From Eubacterium sp. (lineage in GTDB: Bacteria > Bacillota_A > Clostridia > Lachnospirales > Lachnospiraceae), in contig JAFVEX010000084.1 of assembly GCA_017475785.1 (NCBI GenBank), positions 1 to 23,688 on the forward strand: DNA of 23,688 bases, given 5' to 3'. Position numbers and translations under genes: made by a program. Every line of letters begins with the position of its first letter. Position 1 is the stretch's first letter. Under the pieces are notes generated by a model. The model saw nothing but the letters and a program-made list of their open reading frames with translations. It had not been told where the DNA came from and did not search any database. Positions 14,950 through 21,534 of the stretch are shown here, piece by piece.

Positions 14950-15858
14950 ATGAAGGGAATTATTCTTGCCGGCGGCGCCGGCACACGCCTGTATCCGCTG
15001 ACGCTGGTGACATCGAAGCAGCTTCTTCCGGTATACAATAAGCCGATGATTTATTATCCGCTCTCGACACTGATGCTCGCCGGGATCCGCGAGGTGCTTG
15101 TCATCAGCACGCCGGAGGACACGCCGCGCATCAGCCAGCTGCTGGGTGACGGATCGCAGCTGGGGATGGAGCTCAGCTATGCAGTGCAGGAAAAGCCGGA
15201 AGGACTGGCGCAGGCATTTACGATCGGAGAAGAGTTTATCGGAGAAGACAGCTGCGCGATGGTGCTCGGCGACAACATCTTCTACGGAAACGGTCTTGCC
15301 TATAAGCTGCAGTCGGCTGTCCGTGAGGCAGACGAAGGAAAAGCCACGATTTTCGGGTATTATGTAGAAGATCCGACTCGCTTCGGCATCATGGAAGTGG
15401 AAAAGATTCCCAAGGAAGAGGAGCGCGGCATCGGTGTGCGCGTGCTTTCTGTGGAGGAGAAGCCGCAGAACCCGAAAAGTAATTACGCGATTGCAGGATT
15501 GTATTTCTATCCGTCAGGCGTCAGCAAAAAAGCCGCGGAGGTGAAGCCAAGTGCCCGCGGTGAGCTGGAGATCACGACGCTGAATGACATGTATCTGCAG
15601 GAGGGCAGGCTCAACGCGCAGCTTCTCGGCCGCGGGTTTACATGGATGGACGCCGGCACGATCGAGAGCCTCCGGAAAGCGACGAACTTCGTCTGCATGC
15701 TGGAGCAGTACCAGGGCATGACCATCAGCGCGCCGGAGGAGATCGCCTACCGGTTCCAGTGGATTACCAAAGAGCAGCTTGCCGAGAGCGCGGAGCGCTA
15801 CGGAAAGAGCCCGTACGGCGAGCATCTGCGCGCCGTCGTGGAGGGCAGAGTCCTGTAA
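14950..15858 (+). CDS. rmlA: Glucose-1-phosphate thymidylyltransferase
   Basis: A 302-residue nucleotidyltransferase that makes dTDP-glucose from dTTP and glucose-1-P, the first step of the rhamnose route. Start ATG 14950 follows AAGGGGG by about 9 nt. Motifs: ILAGGAGTRLYPLT (6-18), SKQLLPVYNKPMIYYPL, QEKPEGLAQAF, LGDNIFYG with metal ligand Asp108, FGYYVEDPTRFGI, VEEKPQNPKSNYAIAGLYFY, and WMDAGT. Length is normal. It is separated from rmlD by 196 nt with no gene; a TATAAT at 14818-14823 without a good -35 might provide an internal start. It converges with the DUF2971 gene, 15 nt away, and I see no terminator between them. Confidence 0.95.
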   Translation: MKGIILAGGAGTRLYPLTLVTSKQLLPVYNKPMIYYPLSTLMLAGIREVLVISTPEDTPRISQLLGDGSQLGMELSYAVQEKPEGLAQAFTIGEEFIGEDSCAMVLGDNIFYGNGLAYKLQSAVREADEGKATIFGYYVEDPTRFGIMEVEKIPKEEERGIGVRVLSVEEKPQNPKSNYAIAGLYFYPSGVSKKAAEVKPSARGELEITTLNDMYLQEGRLNAQLLGRGFTWMDAGTIESLRKATNFVCMLEQYQGMTISAPEEIAYRFQWITKEQLAESAERYGKSPYGEHLRAVVEGRVL

Positions 15859-15873
15859 CCAGGAATCGCTCTA

Positions 15874-16779
15874 CTAGTATCGCAGCGAAGCGATCGATTC
15901 ATAGATAGGGATTTCAAAGTGAAATTCATCCAGGATCCGCTGGAAGTGCATGCGGCTCGCGTCGCCGTGCACCCACGGGTTCAGACGGATACTCTCCGGC
16001 AGCAGCTTGTTCTGGCCGCCGACCCGCACGGAGATGTAAGGGATTTCCTTGTGAAATCCCTCTTTGTTTCGATAACAGATTTCCACAGCGTTTTTGTCCG
16101 CGATGGCATAGGCAATGCGGAACTCCTGCTCGCCGCTGTAAATGCTTTCCTTGAGGAACATTGCGTAATAGCGCATGACGAGGGCGGTTTTGTCCAGATA
16201 CGCGCGCAGCTCTGCCCAGTTGGTGTTGTTCTGGAAGTGATGCAGGTATTCTACCGCGTCAAAGCCTTCGTCCAGCACGATCTGGAAGCTGCCGGCCAGA
16301 AGATCCAGCTGCTCCTGGCGGTCATAAATTACCCGGCCGGGCATGACGTCAACCAGATCGGAAGTCTTGCAGATGTCCTCCCGCCGGAAGCAGATGGCGC
16401 AGCCCGCGGCGGCCGAGAACTCGGACCAGAGCAGCAGGTTGTCGTCTCCGGTGGAAAAGCTGGTGATATAGTAACTCTCATTCAGGCGGCGGATCTGGTT
16501 CTGGTGCTGGATTTCCTGTACAAGAGCGCCGGCAACGATCAGCGCGAAATCGCGGTCCAGACCAAACGAACCGAGCACCTCAGGGATGAGGCGCTCGATA
16601 AGTCTGAATTCATTGCGGTCATTCAGATACTGATATTCAGTTGCCCAGAGTGTCCGGGACTGCAGGATGCCGCGGAAGCCGTCATTGTCGGTGTACTGGT
16701 AGAGCCGGTCATACTGTGACAGATCTGTGTGTGTAAAAACGTTCTTGTGAATGGCTTCAACGATTTCCTGCTTTGTCAT
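15874..16779 (-). CDS. DUF2971 family protein
   Basis: A 301-residue cytosolic protein of unknown function. Start ATG 16779 has GGAGAA about 7 nt upstream. The N-terminal region contains the family pattern: LYQYTDNDGFRGIL (about 26-39), then LWATEYQYLNDRNEF, then FSTGDDNLLLWSEFSAAAGCAICF. A basic, aromatic C-terminal half follows, with PYISVRVGG and LNPWVHGD. No catalytic mechanism is established for the family and no metal or nucleotide motif is visible. It lies 44 nt downstream of the secreted two-domain protein on the same strand and may be read from the two-component operon, although an independent role is equally likely. DUF2971 genes are scattered in genomes and often occur as orphans. 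Confidence 0.75.
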   Translation of the reverse strand: MTKQEIVEAIHKNVFTHTDLSQYDRLYQYTDNDGFRGILQSRTLWATEYQYLNDRNEFRLIERLIPEVLGSFGLDRDFALIVAGALVQEIQHQNQIRRLNESYYITSFSTGDDNLLLWSEFSAAAGCAICFRREDICKTSDLVDVMPGRVIYDRQEQLDLLAGSFQIVLDEGFDAVEYLHHFQNNTNWAELRAYLDKTALVMRYYAMFLKESIYSGEQEFRIAYAIADKNAVEICYRNKEGFHKEIPYISVRVGGQNKLLPESIRLNPWVHGDASRMHFQRILDEFHFEIPIYESIASLRY

Positions 16780-16823
16780 AAAATTTCTCCAATACGCTTA
16801 TAAAATAGCTGCTTCCCCGAGTA

Positions 16824-17474
16824 TCAGGCCTGAAACTTGCCGCTGATGGTGCGGTAGGACTTTCCGTCCAAATGCCGGATCCCCTGAATCGTGTAGGAAT
16901 AGGTCTTGCCCGGAGTCAGCTTTTTCACGCTGACTTCTATTTCATCCCGCTCGATGTCAGTAATCTTTTTGGAAACGGTCTTGCTGCCGTCCTTGATGGT
17001 CACGACCGGATTGCTGAATTTGACGCGGTACGGGAACTCAAACGAGACCTCACGGTCCTTCCGGTCATACTCGATTTCCTTCGGCTGCGGCTTCGCTGTC
17101 TTTTTCGGGATTCTGAAGGTGCCGGAGACAGAGCCGTATTTCTTTTCGCCGCGTGCGCGGATGCCTGTGATTTTGTAGGTGTACTTCTTGCCTTCTTTGT
17201 AATTCTTGACCTGGAAATCGATATCGTCACTGTCCTTGTCGACGATGACCGCTTTGTAGGCTTTTCCGGAACTGTCCTTCACGGTTACTTTTACATGATT
17301 ATACTGCACCCGCGTGAGAAAATCTACTTCGACGATACCTTTTCGCTCGTAGGAAGCTTCCTCAATCCCGGGCGCGGCGCAGACCAGCTGCGCGCTGACG
17401 GGAGTGAGCATTGAGAGGATACATCCGAGGACTGCCGCGGAGCGAAGCCGCGGTTTAATCTTTTTGAACAACAT
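16824..17474 (-). CDS. Secreted protein with two tandem copies of an ~80-residue domain
   Basis: A 216-residue predicted exported protein. Start ATG 17474 has AAGGAG 8 nt upstream. The frame is open from 17573, right after the PepSY stop, but that ATG has no ribosome site. The signal peptide has KKIKPRLR, a hydrophobic stretch and a cleavage region at VSAQLVCAA (about 26-34). There is no clean lipobox. Mature protein: two repeats, about 38-122 and 132-215. Both begin with a (Y-x-R-K) strand and share a VxVTIKD-like strand, a GKxYxYxIxGIR segment, and end SYRTISGKF / KYGSVSGTF. The pattern suggests a beta-sandwich such as FN3 or Ig-like. Lys-rich and Asp-rich composition suggests ionic binding, perhaps to the acidic PepSY partner encoded just upstream. 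Function unknown. Confidence 0.75.
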   Translation of the reverse strand: MLFKKIKPRLRSAAVLGCILSMLTPVSAQLVCAAPGIEEASYERKGIVEVDFLTRVQYNHVKVTVKDSSGKAYKAVIVDKDSDDIDFQVKNYKEGKKYTYKITGIRARGEKKYGSVSGTFRIPKKTAKPQPKEIEYDRKDREVSFEFPYRVKFSNPVVTIKDGSKTVSKKITDIERDEIEVSVKKLTPGKTYSYTIQGIRHLDGKSYRTISGKFQA

Positions 17475-17573
17475 AATAATTCTCCTTTCTGTTTTGGGTG
17501 AATTCAGGTAATTGCAAAATTTTTTCTCGCAAATGCCTGTTGGGTGATTTGCCTGCACATGGCCGGTGGTCAT

Positions 17574-18929
17574 TCAGTCGTCATCATCGTCGTCGTCATC
17601 GTCATGATCATCATCGTCATCATCCCGGTCATAGGTCTTAGGCACATTCTGGCTGTTCTGGGATTTTGAACCGTTGTTCTGTGTCTTTACACTGCCGGCC
17701 TGAGAACTGTTGCCGGTGTTTGCCTTTTTGGAGCTGCCGGTGCTTGCCTTTTTGGAGCTGTCGGTGCTTGCTTTTTGGGAACTGCCGGTGCTTTTTTCGG
17801 CACTGCCGCGGCCGTCGTCATCATCCCGGTCGTCATCGTGGTCATCATGGTCATCATCATCCCGGTCATCGTCATCCCAGTCATCATCGTCATCCCGGTC
17901 ATTGTTGTTCCGGCCGTTGTCCGGCGTGGCGGTTTTCTTGCCGCTGTCAGGCGTGGCGGTTTTCTTGCCGCTGTCCGGCGTGGCGGTTTTCTTGCCGCTG
18001 TCCGGCGTGGCGGTTTTCTTGCCGCTGTCCGGCGTGGTGGTTTTCTTGTTGCTGTCCGATGTGGTGGCTTTCTTACCGTTGTCCGGTGTGGTGGCTTTCT
18101 GTCCGCTCTGTCTGGCTTTGTTGTCCGGATTGTCTTTCGACACTGCTTTGCCGTCCGGATTATCTTTCGACACTGCTTTGCCGTCCGGATTGTCTTTTGA
18201 CACTGCTTTGCCGTCCGGATTGTCACTCTGCACGTCTTCGCTGTCCAGATCGTCAAATTCTCCGCTCCGTGAGAGGATATCTCCGTTATATGGGTCGATT
18301 TTATACTCATATTCAAAGGCGGTTCCGGAGGTATCCGAGGACGTCACATAGAACTTAATTTCGTAGTAAGACTGACCGTCGTCTTCTTCCAGTTTTGCCT
18401 TGCTGAAGGTGACCTCATCCATTGTGTATCCTGCGTCGGTTGTGGCAATTTCCCTGGCGCGGTCGATACTCAGAAGTCCCGGGTCTGTCAGATCCGGACG
18501 GAGGGAAGGACCTCGTCCGGCTGCGCCGCCGGTCTCTGGCGTCTGCCCGTTTTCGGCGGAATCCTTTGCCGGATCGGTCGGATTATCCTGCGAGTCAGGC
18601 TGGTTATCGGCTTTTTCGGTCCGGCTGGATGGCGTTCCTTCTTCCGAAGCTTCCAGAATTGTGCCGTTGGCTGAATTTACAAGGTAATCATATGAAACGC
18701 CGTCTGCGTCGAATTCGATATCATATGCGAACGTTCCTTTTTCATATTCGAATTCGATTTCGACATCCGTCACTTCCTCCGGAAGAAGCCCGGCGTCGAT
18801 GCAGGCGAAATTCAGTGCGGCATCCGCACCGATGGCCGTCCGCCTGGCGATCTGGCTGGCTGCGTAGACGCTCCCTGTGAGTGCGGCTGCGGCGGCCAGA
18901 GCGATGAACAGAATCCAGATTTTTTTCAA
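17574..18929 (-). CDS. Secreted PepSY protein with repeat-rich, poly-Asp C-terminus
   Basis: A 451-residue predicted exported protein. The start is TTG 18929, with AAGGAGGT seven nt upstream. Signal peptide 1-23 ends VYA-A. PepSY domain 1 lies about 30-95 and PepSY domain 2 about 152-221 (IDRAREIA...IDPYNGDIL). They are joined by a polar linker rich in Glu, Asp and Pro. From residue 236 it is low complexity: four DNPDGKAVSK units, then about seven TPDSGKKTA units, an Asp/Arg/His tract (344-373), four SSKKAST-like units (379-410), and a final Asp run (433-451). PepSY domains are linked to control of peptidases or signalling in the envelope. The acidic tail could bind divalent metal or the cationic partner protein. 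It follows the two-component genes by 95 nt, as PepSY genes often do. Confidence 0.85.
   Translation of the reverse strand: MKKIWILFIALAAAAALTGSVYAASQIARRTAIGADAALNFACIDAGLLPEEVTDVEIEFEYEKGTFAYDIEFDADGVSYDYLVNSANGTILEASEEGTPSSRTEKADNQPDSQDNPTDPAKDSAENGQTPETGGAAGRGPSLRPDLTDPGLLSIDRAREIATTDAGYTMDEVTFSKAKLEEDDGQSYYEIKFYVTSSDTSGTAFEYEYKIDPYNGDILSRSGEFDDLDSEDVQSDNPDGKAVSKDNPDGKAVSKDNPDGKAVSKDNPDNKARQSGQKATTPDNGKKATTSDSNKKTTTPDSGKKTATPDSGKKTATPDSGKKTATPDSGKKTATPDNGRNNNDRDDDDDWDDDDRDDDDHDDHDDDRDDDDGRGSAEKSTGSSQKASTDSSKKASTGSSKKANTGNSSQAGSVKTQNNGSKSQNSQNVPKTYDRDDDDDDHDDDDDDDDD
17811..17900 (-). repeat. Asp-rich codon tract (GAT/GAC repeats) in the PepSY gene
   Basis: Encodes residues about 344-373, almost entirely Asp with scattered Arg and His. 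A second tract encodes the last 19 residues (17577-17633). On the plus strand both read as ATC/GTC triplet runs. Such runs are prone to slippage, so copy number may vary between strains. Confidence 0.8.
17916..18098 (-). repeat. 27-bp tandem repeat coding TPDSGKKTA
   Basis: About seven units of nine codons. The central four are nearly identical in DNA, which implies recent expansion; the flanking units are diverged (TPDNGKKAT, SDSNKKTT, TPDNGR). Confidence 0.85.
18120..18224 (-). repeat. 30-bp tandem repeat coding DNPDGKAVSK
   Basis: Three full units and one partial unit of ten codons, almost identical at DNA level. It directly precedes the 27-bp repeat block in the protein. Confidence 0.85.
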
Positions 18930-18946
18930 TCGGTGTACCTCCTTTC

Positions 18947-19024
18947 TGACTGTCAGTTTACAGGGTGAAAATTAGACAGTCATTAGAAACGCTGATTTAA
19001 TCCATCGAATTAATCAGTGTTTCT
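18947..19024 (-). promoter_or_regulatory. Two successive inverted repeats between kinase and PepSY genes
   Basis: Element one starts at the kinase stop: AGAAAC (18985-18990) with GTTTCT (19019-19024), extended inward by CTGATT/AATCAG, gives an imperfect stem of about 13 bp. Element two is TGACTGTC (18947-18954) with GACAGTCA (18975-18982), an 8-bp perfect repeat close to the PepSY ribosome site. The first could be a weak terminator or processing hairpin, the second an operator or translational control. No T-run follows either in the direction of transcription. Confidence 0.5.
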
Positions 19025-20599
19025 TTAGAGCAGCAGGAATTTTATTATAAATGTACTGCCTTCGCCTGGGGTGCTTTCCACAGACGGAGCAGTGCCGTGT
19101 AATTCTGCGACTTTCCGCACAATGGAGAGTCCGAGCCCCGTGCCCTGGATGGAGCGGGAGGCGTCGCTGCGGTAGAAACGATCGAAGATTTTTTCGAGGT
19201 CTTCAGGCTGGATGCCGATGCCGTCGTCCCGCACCCGGAGAACAGCCTGACGGGGAATTTGCTGCGCAAAGGAACGGGATTGTTTTGCGGAATCGGAGAG
19301 GGGCATGGATTGAGGCGGCGTTTCTTCCTCAAGGAGTGAGACTTCAATGATGCCGTCCTCCTTCCCGTACCGGTACGCGTTGCTGATCAGATTTTGCAGG
19401 AGCCGGGAGAGGAGCATGCGGTTGCCGTTGATCATCAGGTCCGGCGTGACATTGCTGGTGAGCGTGATGTTGTGCGTGCGCAGCAGGGACATCTGCTCAG
19501 CTGTCTCCCGGATCAGATCGGAAAGATTCAGCGGGGTGAGCGGGTAGCGCTCCGCGCGCTGTTCCATGCGCGTGTAGTCCAGCATGTCATTGATCAGCCC
19601 GTTCATGCGGGCGCCCTGACGGCGGATGGTGCGCAGAGCCGCTTCGTAGGATTCCGTCGTGCGTGTTTTTTCCAGGGTCAGTTCACACTGGGCAAGAATG
19701 ACGGACATGGGCGTGCGCAGTTCGTGAGAGGCGTCTGAAGTAAACTGGCGCTCTACGGCAAACGCGTGATCCAGCCTGTCAAACATGGAGTTAAAGACGC
19801 TTGCGAGGCGGTGCAATTCATCGTCACCGGTGCCCAGATCAATCCGCTCCTTCAGGTCCGTGCCTTCAGAGATCCGGCTGGCCGCCTGTTCCATCTGCCG
19901 GATCGGCGCCAGCAGGCGGCTGGTGAGCAGGTATCCGGCGATAATCGCAAGGACGATCAAAATGGGAAGAAGCGTGAGAGAAATGCGGGAGATGTCGCGC
20001 AGCTGCTGGATGCTTTCCGTCTCCGGCACAATTCCGCGGATCCAGAGCGGCTTGCCGTCCGGCATCTGCAGGTTCAGCTTACGGTCATAGAACTCATAGC
20101 GCACGCCTTCGATTTGTGTGCTCCAGGTATAAGAAGTGGTAAACGGAATGACGCCCGTCTCCTGGACCAGCGGGTTTTCTCCGTACAGCATTCTGCCGTC
20201 AGTTGTGTAGAGCCCGGTGTGCACATCGTTTACAACATTCATGAAATCTTCGTCAATTGACAAAAATCCATCCTGGTACCGGATGGATATGTCGCCGGGC
20301 TGTGTATCTGACTGCCCTTCCTGTTTCTGAGATGCTTGTGGCGCCGAGACGGAATCCTGCGCCTGACTTTGCTGATCCGGGCTGGTATGTCCGGCAGCCT
20401 CCGCGGCACTCTGCTGTCCGGAGACAAACTGGATCTCGTCCACATTTGCCTCGACCGTGCTGATCAGGTAATCGCGGATGGTCTTGCGCAGAACAGAACT
20501 GCTCGCCCAGTAGACCGCGAGAAATGTCAGCGCGACGATCGCGATCAGGACGAGCGAGAACCAGAGGGTCATTTTGAAGCGGATGGATCGTTTTTTCAT
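19025..20599 (-). CDS. Sensor histidine kinase of a two-component system
   Basis: A 524-residue membrane kinase. Its ATG 20599 overlaps the response regulator stop by four bases (ATGA). Transmembrane helices at about 11-33 and 206-227 flank an extracellular domain of about 170 residues. That domain includes a Gln/Ser-rich low-complexity insert (about 60-102) unlike the rest. HAMP follows (about 228-280), then HisKA with DASHELRTP and phospho-acceptor His292, and HATPase_c with NLISNAYRYG (N-box), DDGIGI, FDRFYRSD and GTGLGLSI. All catalytic motifs are intact. The order regulator-kinase-PepSY matches envelope-sensing systems in Clostridia. The stimulus is unknown; the PepSY protein may act as an accessory sensor or output. 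Confidence 0.94.
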   Translation of the reverse strand: MKKRSIRFKMTLWFSLVLIAIVALTFLAVYWASSSVLRKTIRDYLISTVEANVDEIQFVSGQQSAAEAAGHTSPDQQSQAQDSVSAPQASQKQEGQSDTQPGDISIRYQDGFLSIDEDFMNVVNDVHTGLYTTDGRMLYGENPLVQETGVIPFTTSYTWSTQIEGVRYEFYDRKLNLQMPDGKPLWIRGIVPETESIQQLRDISRISLTLLPILIVLAIIAGYLLTSRLLAPIRQMEQAASRISEGTDLKERIDLGTGDDELHRLASVFNSMFDRLDHAFAVERQFTSDASHELRTPMSVILAQCELTLEKTRTTESYEAALRTIRRQGARMNGLINDMLDYTRMEQRAERYPLTPLNLSDLIRETAEQMSLLRTHNITLTSNVTPDLMINGNRMLLSRLLQNLISNAYRYGKEDGIIEVSLLEEETPPQSMPLSDSAKQSRSFAQQIPRQAVLRVRDDGIGIQPEDLEKIFDRFYRSDASRSIQGTGLGLSIVRKVAELHGTAPSVESTPGEGSTFIIKFLLL

Positions 20600-21276
20600 G
20601 GCTCGTCTCCGGCGCGCAGGACATATCCCGCGCCGCGCACGGTGCGGATCAGCCTGACGGGCGCGCCCTCGTCAATTTTTTTCCGCAGATAGCTGATATA
20701 GACATCGACGACGTTTGTGCCGCCCTCGTAGTCGAAATTCCAGATATGGTCTTCGATTTTTTCGCGGGAGAGTACGACGCCCTCATTGTGCATCAGGTAT
20801 TCGAGCAGGGCGTACTCGCGCGCCGAGAGCGAGATGCTCCGGCCGCCCCGTGTGACAGTGTGGGCGGCGAGATCCATCACCAGATCTCCGACGGTCAGTG
20901 TGTTGTCCGCGTGGCCGAAATAGTTTCTGGTCATCGCGCGCACGCGTGCCATCAGTTCATCCATTGAGAATGGTTTGACCAGATAATCGTTTGCGCCTGC
21001 GTCCAGTCCGCGGACACGGTCAGAGATGGAATCCCTGGCGGTCAAAAACAAAACCGGCAGCTGCCGGCCTGCCTCGCGCAGCCTGCGGAGCAGGGTGATA
21101 CCGTCGATTTTTGGCATCATAATGTCCAAAATGGCGGCGTCATAGTCGGCGCTCTCCAGATAATCCAGCGCTTCCGCACCGTCAAAACAGCTGTCTACGC
21201 TGTATCCCTCGTCGGTCAGTTTTTCTGTGACAATCCGGTTCAGGTCCGGCTCGTCTTCCGCAAATAAGAGTCTCAT
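20596..21276 (-). CDS. OmpR/PhoB-family response regulator
   Basis: A 226-residue DNA-binding regulator. Start ATG 21276 has AAGGAGGA upstream. Receiver domain 1-115: acidic pocket Glu7-Asp8, phospho-acceptor Asp51 (ILDIMMP), Thr79 (FLTA), Lys101 (VKPF). Winged-helix domain about 127-222: LSAREYALLEYLM, then VVDVYISYLRKKID recognition helix region and IRTVRGAGYVL, the standard ending. It is the first gene of the operon and is translationally coupled to the kinase. A palindrome in its own promoter may be an autoregulatory site. Confidence 0.95.
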   Translation of the reverse strand: MRLLFAEDEPDLNRIVTEKLTDEGYSVDSCFDGAEALDYLESADYDAAILDIMMPKIDGITLLRRLREAGRQLPVLFLTARDSISDRVRGLDAGANDYLVKPFSMDELMARVRAMTRNYFGHADNTLTVGDLVMDLAAHTVTRGGRSISLSAREYALLEYLMHNEGVVLSREKIEDHIWNFDYEGGTNVVDVYISYLRKKIDEGAPVRLIRTVRGAGYVLRAGDEP

Positions 21277-21295
21277 GGCATCCTCCTTCTGCTAT

Positions 21296-21321
21296 ATTAT
21301 ATCACAGAAACATTAATGTTT
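21296..21321 (-). promoter_or_regulatory. Two-component operon promoter with a 14-bp palindrome
   Basis: On the minus strand TATAAT (21301-21296) is preceded by TGA, an extended -10. The perfect palindrome AAACATTAATGTTT occupies 21308-21321 in the spacer/-35 area. The -35 itself is weak, as expected for a promoter that needs an activator. The region to the glmS promoter (21322-21435) holds nothing else I can recognise. Confidence 0.6.
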
Positions 21322-21435
21322 GATTAATAATTACGCAGATAGGGAAATATTGCCTTTTTCAGGCTGAAAGGATGATTGTCCGGAAAGCAGGCTGGTTATA
21401 GAAAACCGGTGCATTAGTTCTTTTTTCGGAATTCT

Positions 21436-21464
21436 TTGACGATAAAGCCGGGTTGTTATATGAT
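21436..21464 (+). promoter_or_regulatory. glmS promoter
   Basis: TTGACG (21436-21441) and TATGAT (21459-21464) are exactly 17 nt apart. Transcription would start near 21471, giving a leader of about 65 nt, too short for a glmS ribozyme. Confidence 0.75.
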
Positions 21465-21488
21465 AGAAGAGGAGTTTTGGATCATGTG

Positions 21489-21509
21489 TTCCGCGTGGGG
21501 AGCGCGGAA
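21489..21509 (+). promoter_or_regulatory. Hairpin in the glmS leader
   Basis: TTCCGCG (21489-21495) pairs with CGCGGAA (21503-21509) around TGGGGAG. It lies between an upstream in-frame ATG (21484, behind GAGGAG) and the true start at 21535, so it might discourage use of the upstream start. Confidence 0.5.
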
Positions 21510-21534
21510 GAAACGTATAAGGAGTTCTAAAGGA

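Noticed and set aside
14844..15041. Small gene between rmlD and rmlA
   Set aside because: The 65-codon frame overlaps the start of rmlA out of frame and has no family character.
17475..17573. ATG 17573 as start of the secreted two-domain protein
   Set aside because: No ribosome site precedes it (only Asp codons of the upstream gene). It would also bury the signal peptide, while ATG 17474 has AAGGAG.
17666..18358. Plus-strand open frames of up to 230 codons with Cys/Arg or Ser-rich repeats
   Set aside because: They are only the complement of the repeat-coding region of the PepSY gene, which has a signal peptide, two PepSY domains and a ribosome site.
21302..21534. A second glmS ribozyme upstream of glmS
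   Set aside because: I looked for the core strings (AGCGCC, GACGAGG, CGGCGGATG) and none is present; the predicted leader is also too short.
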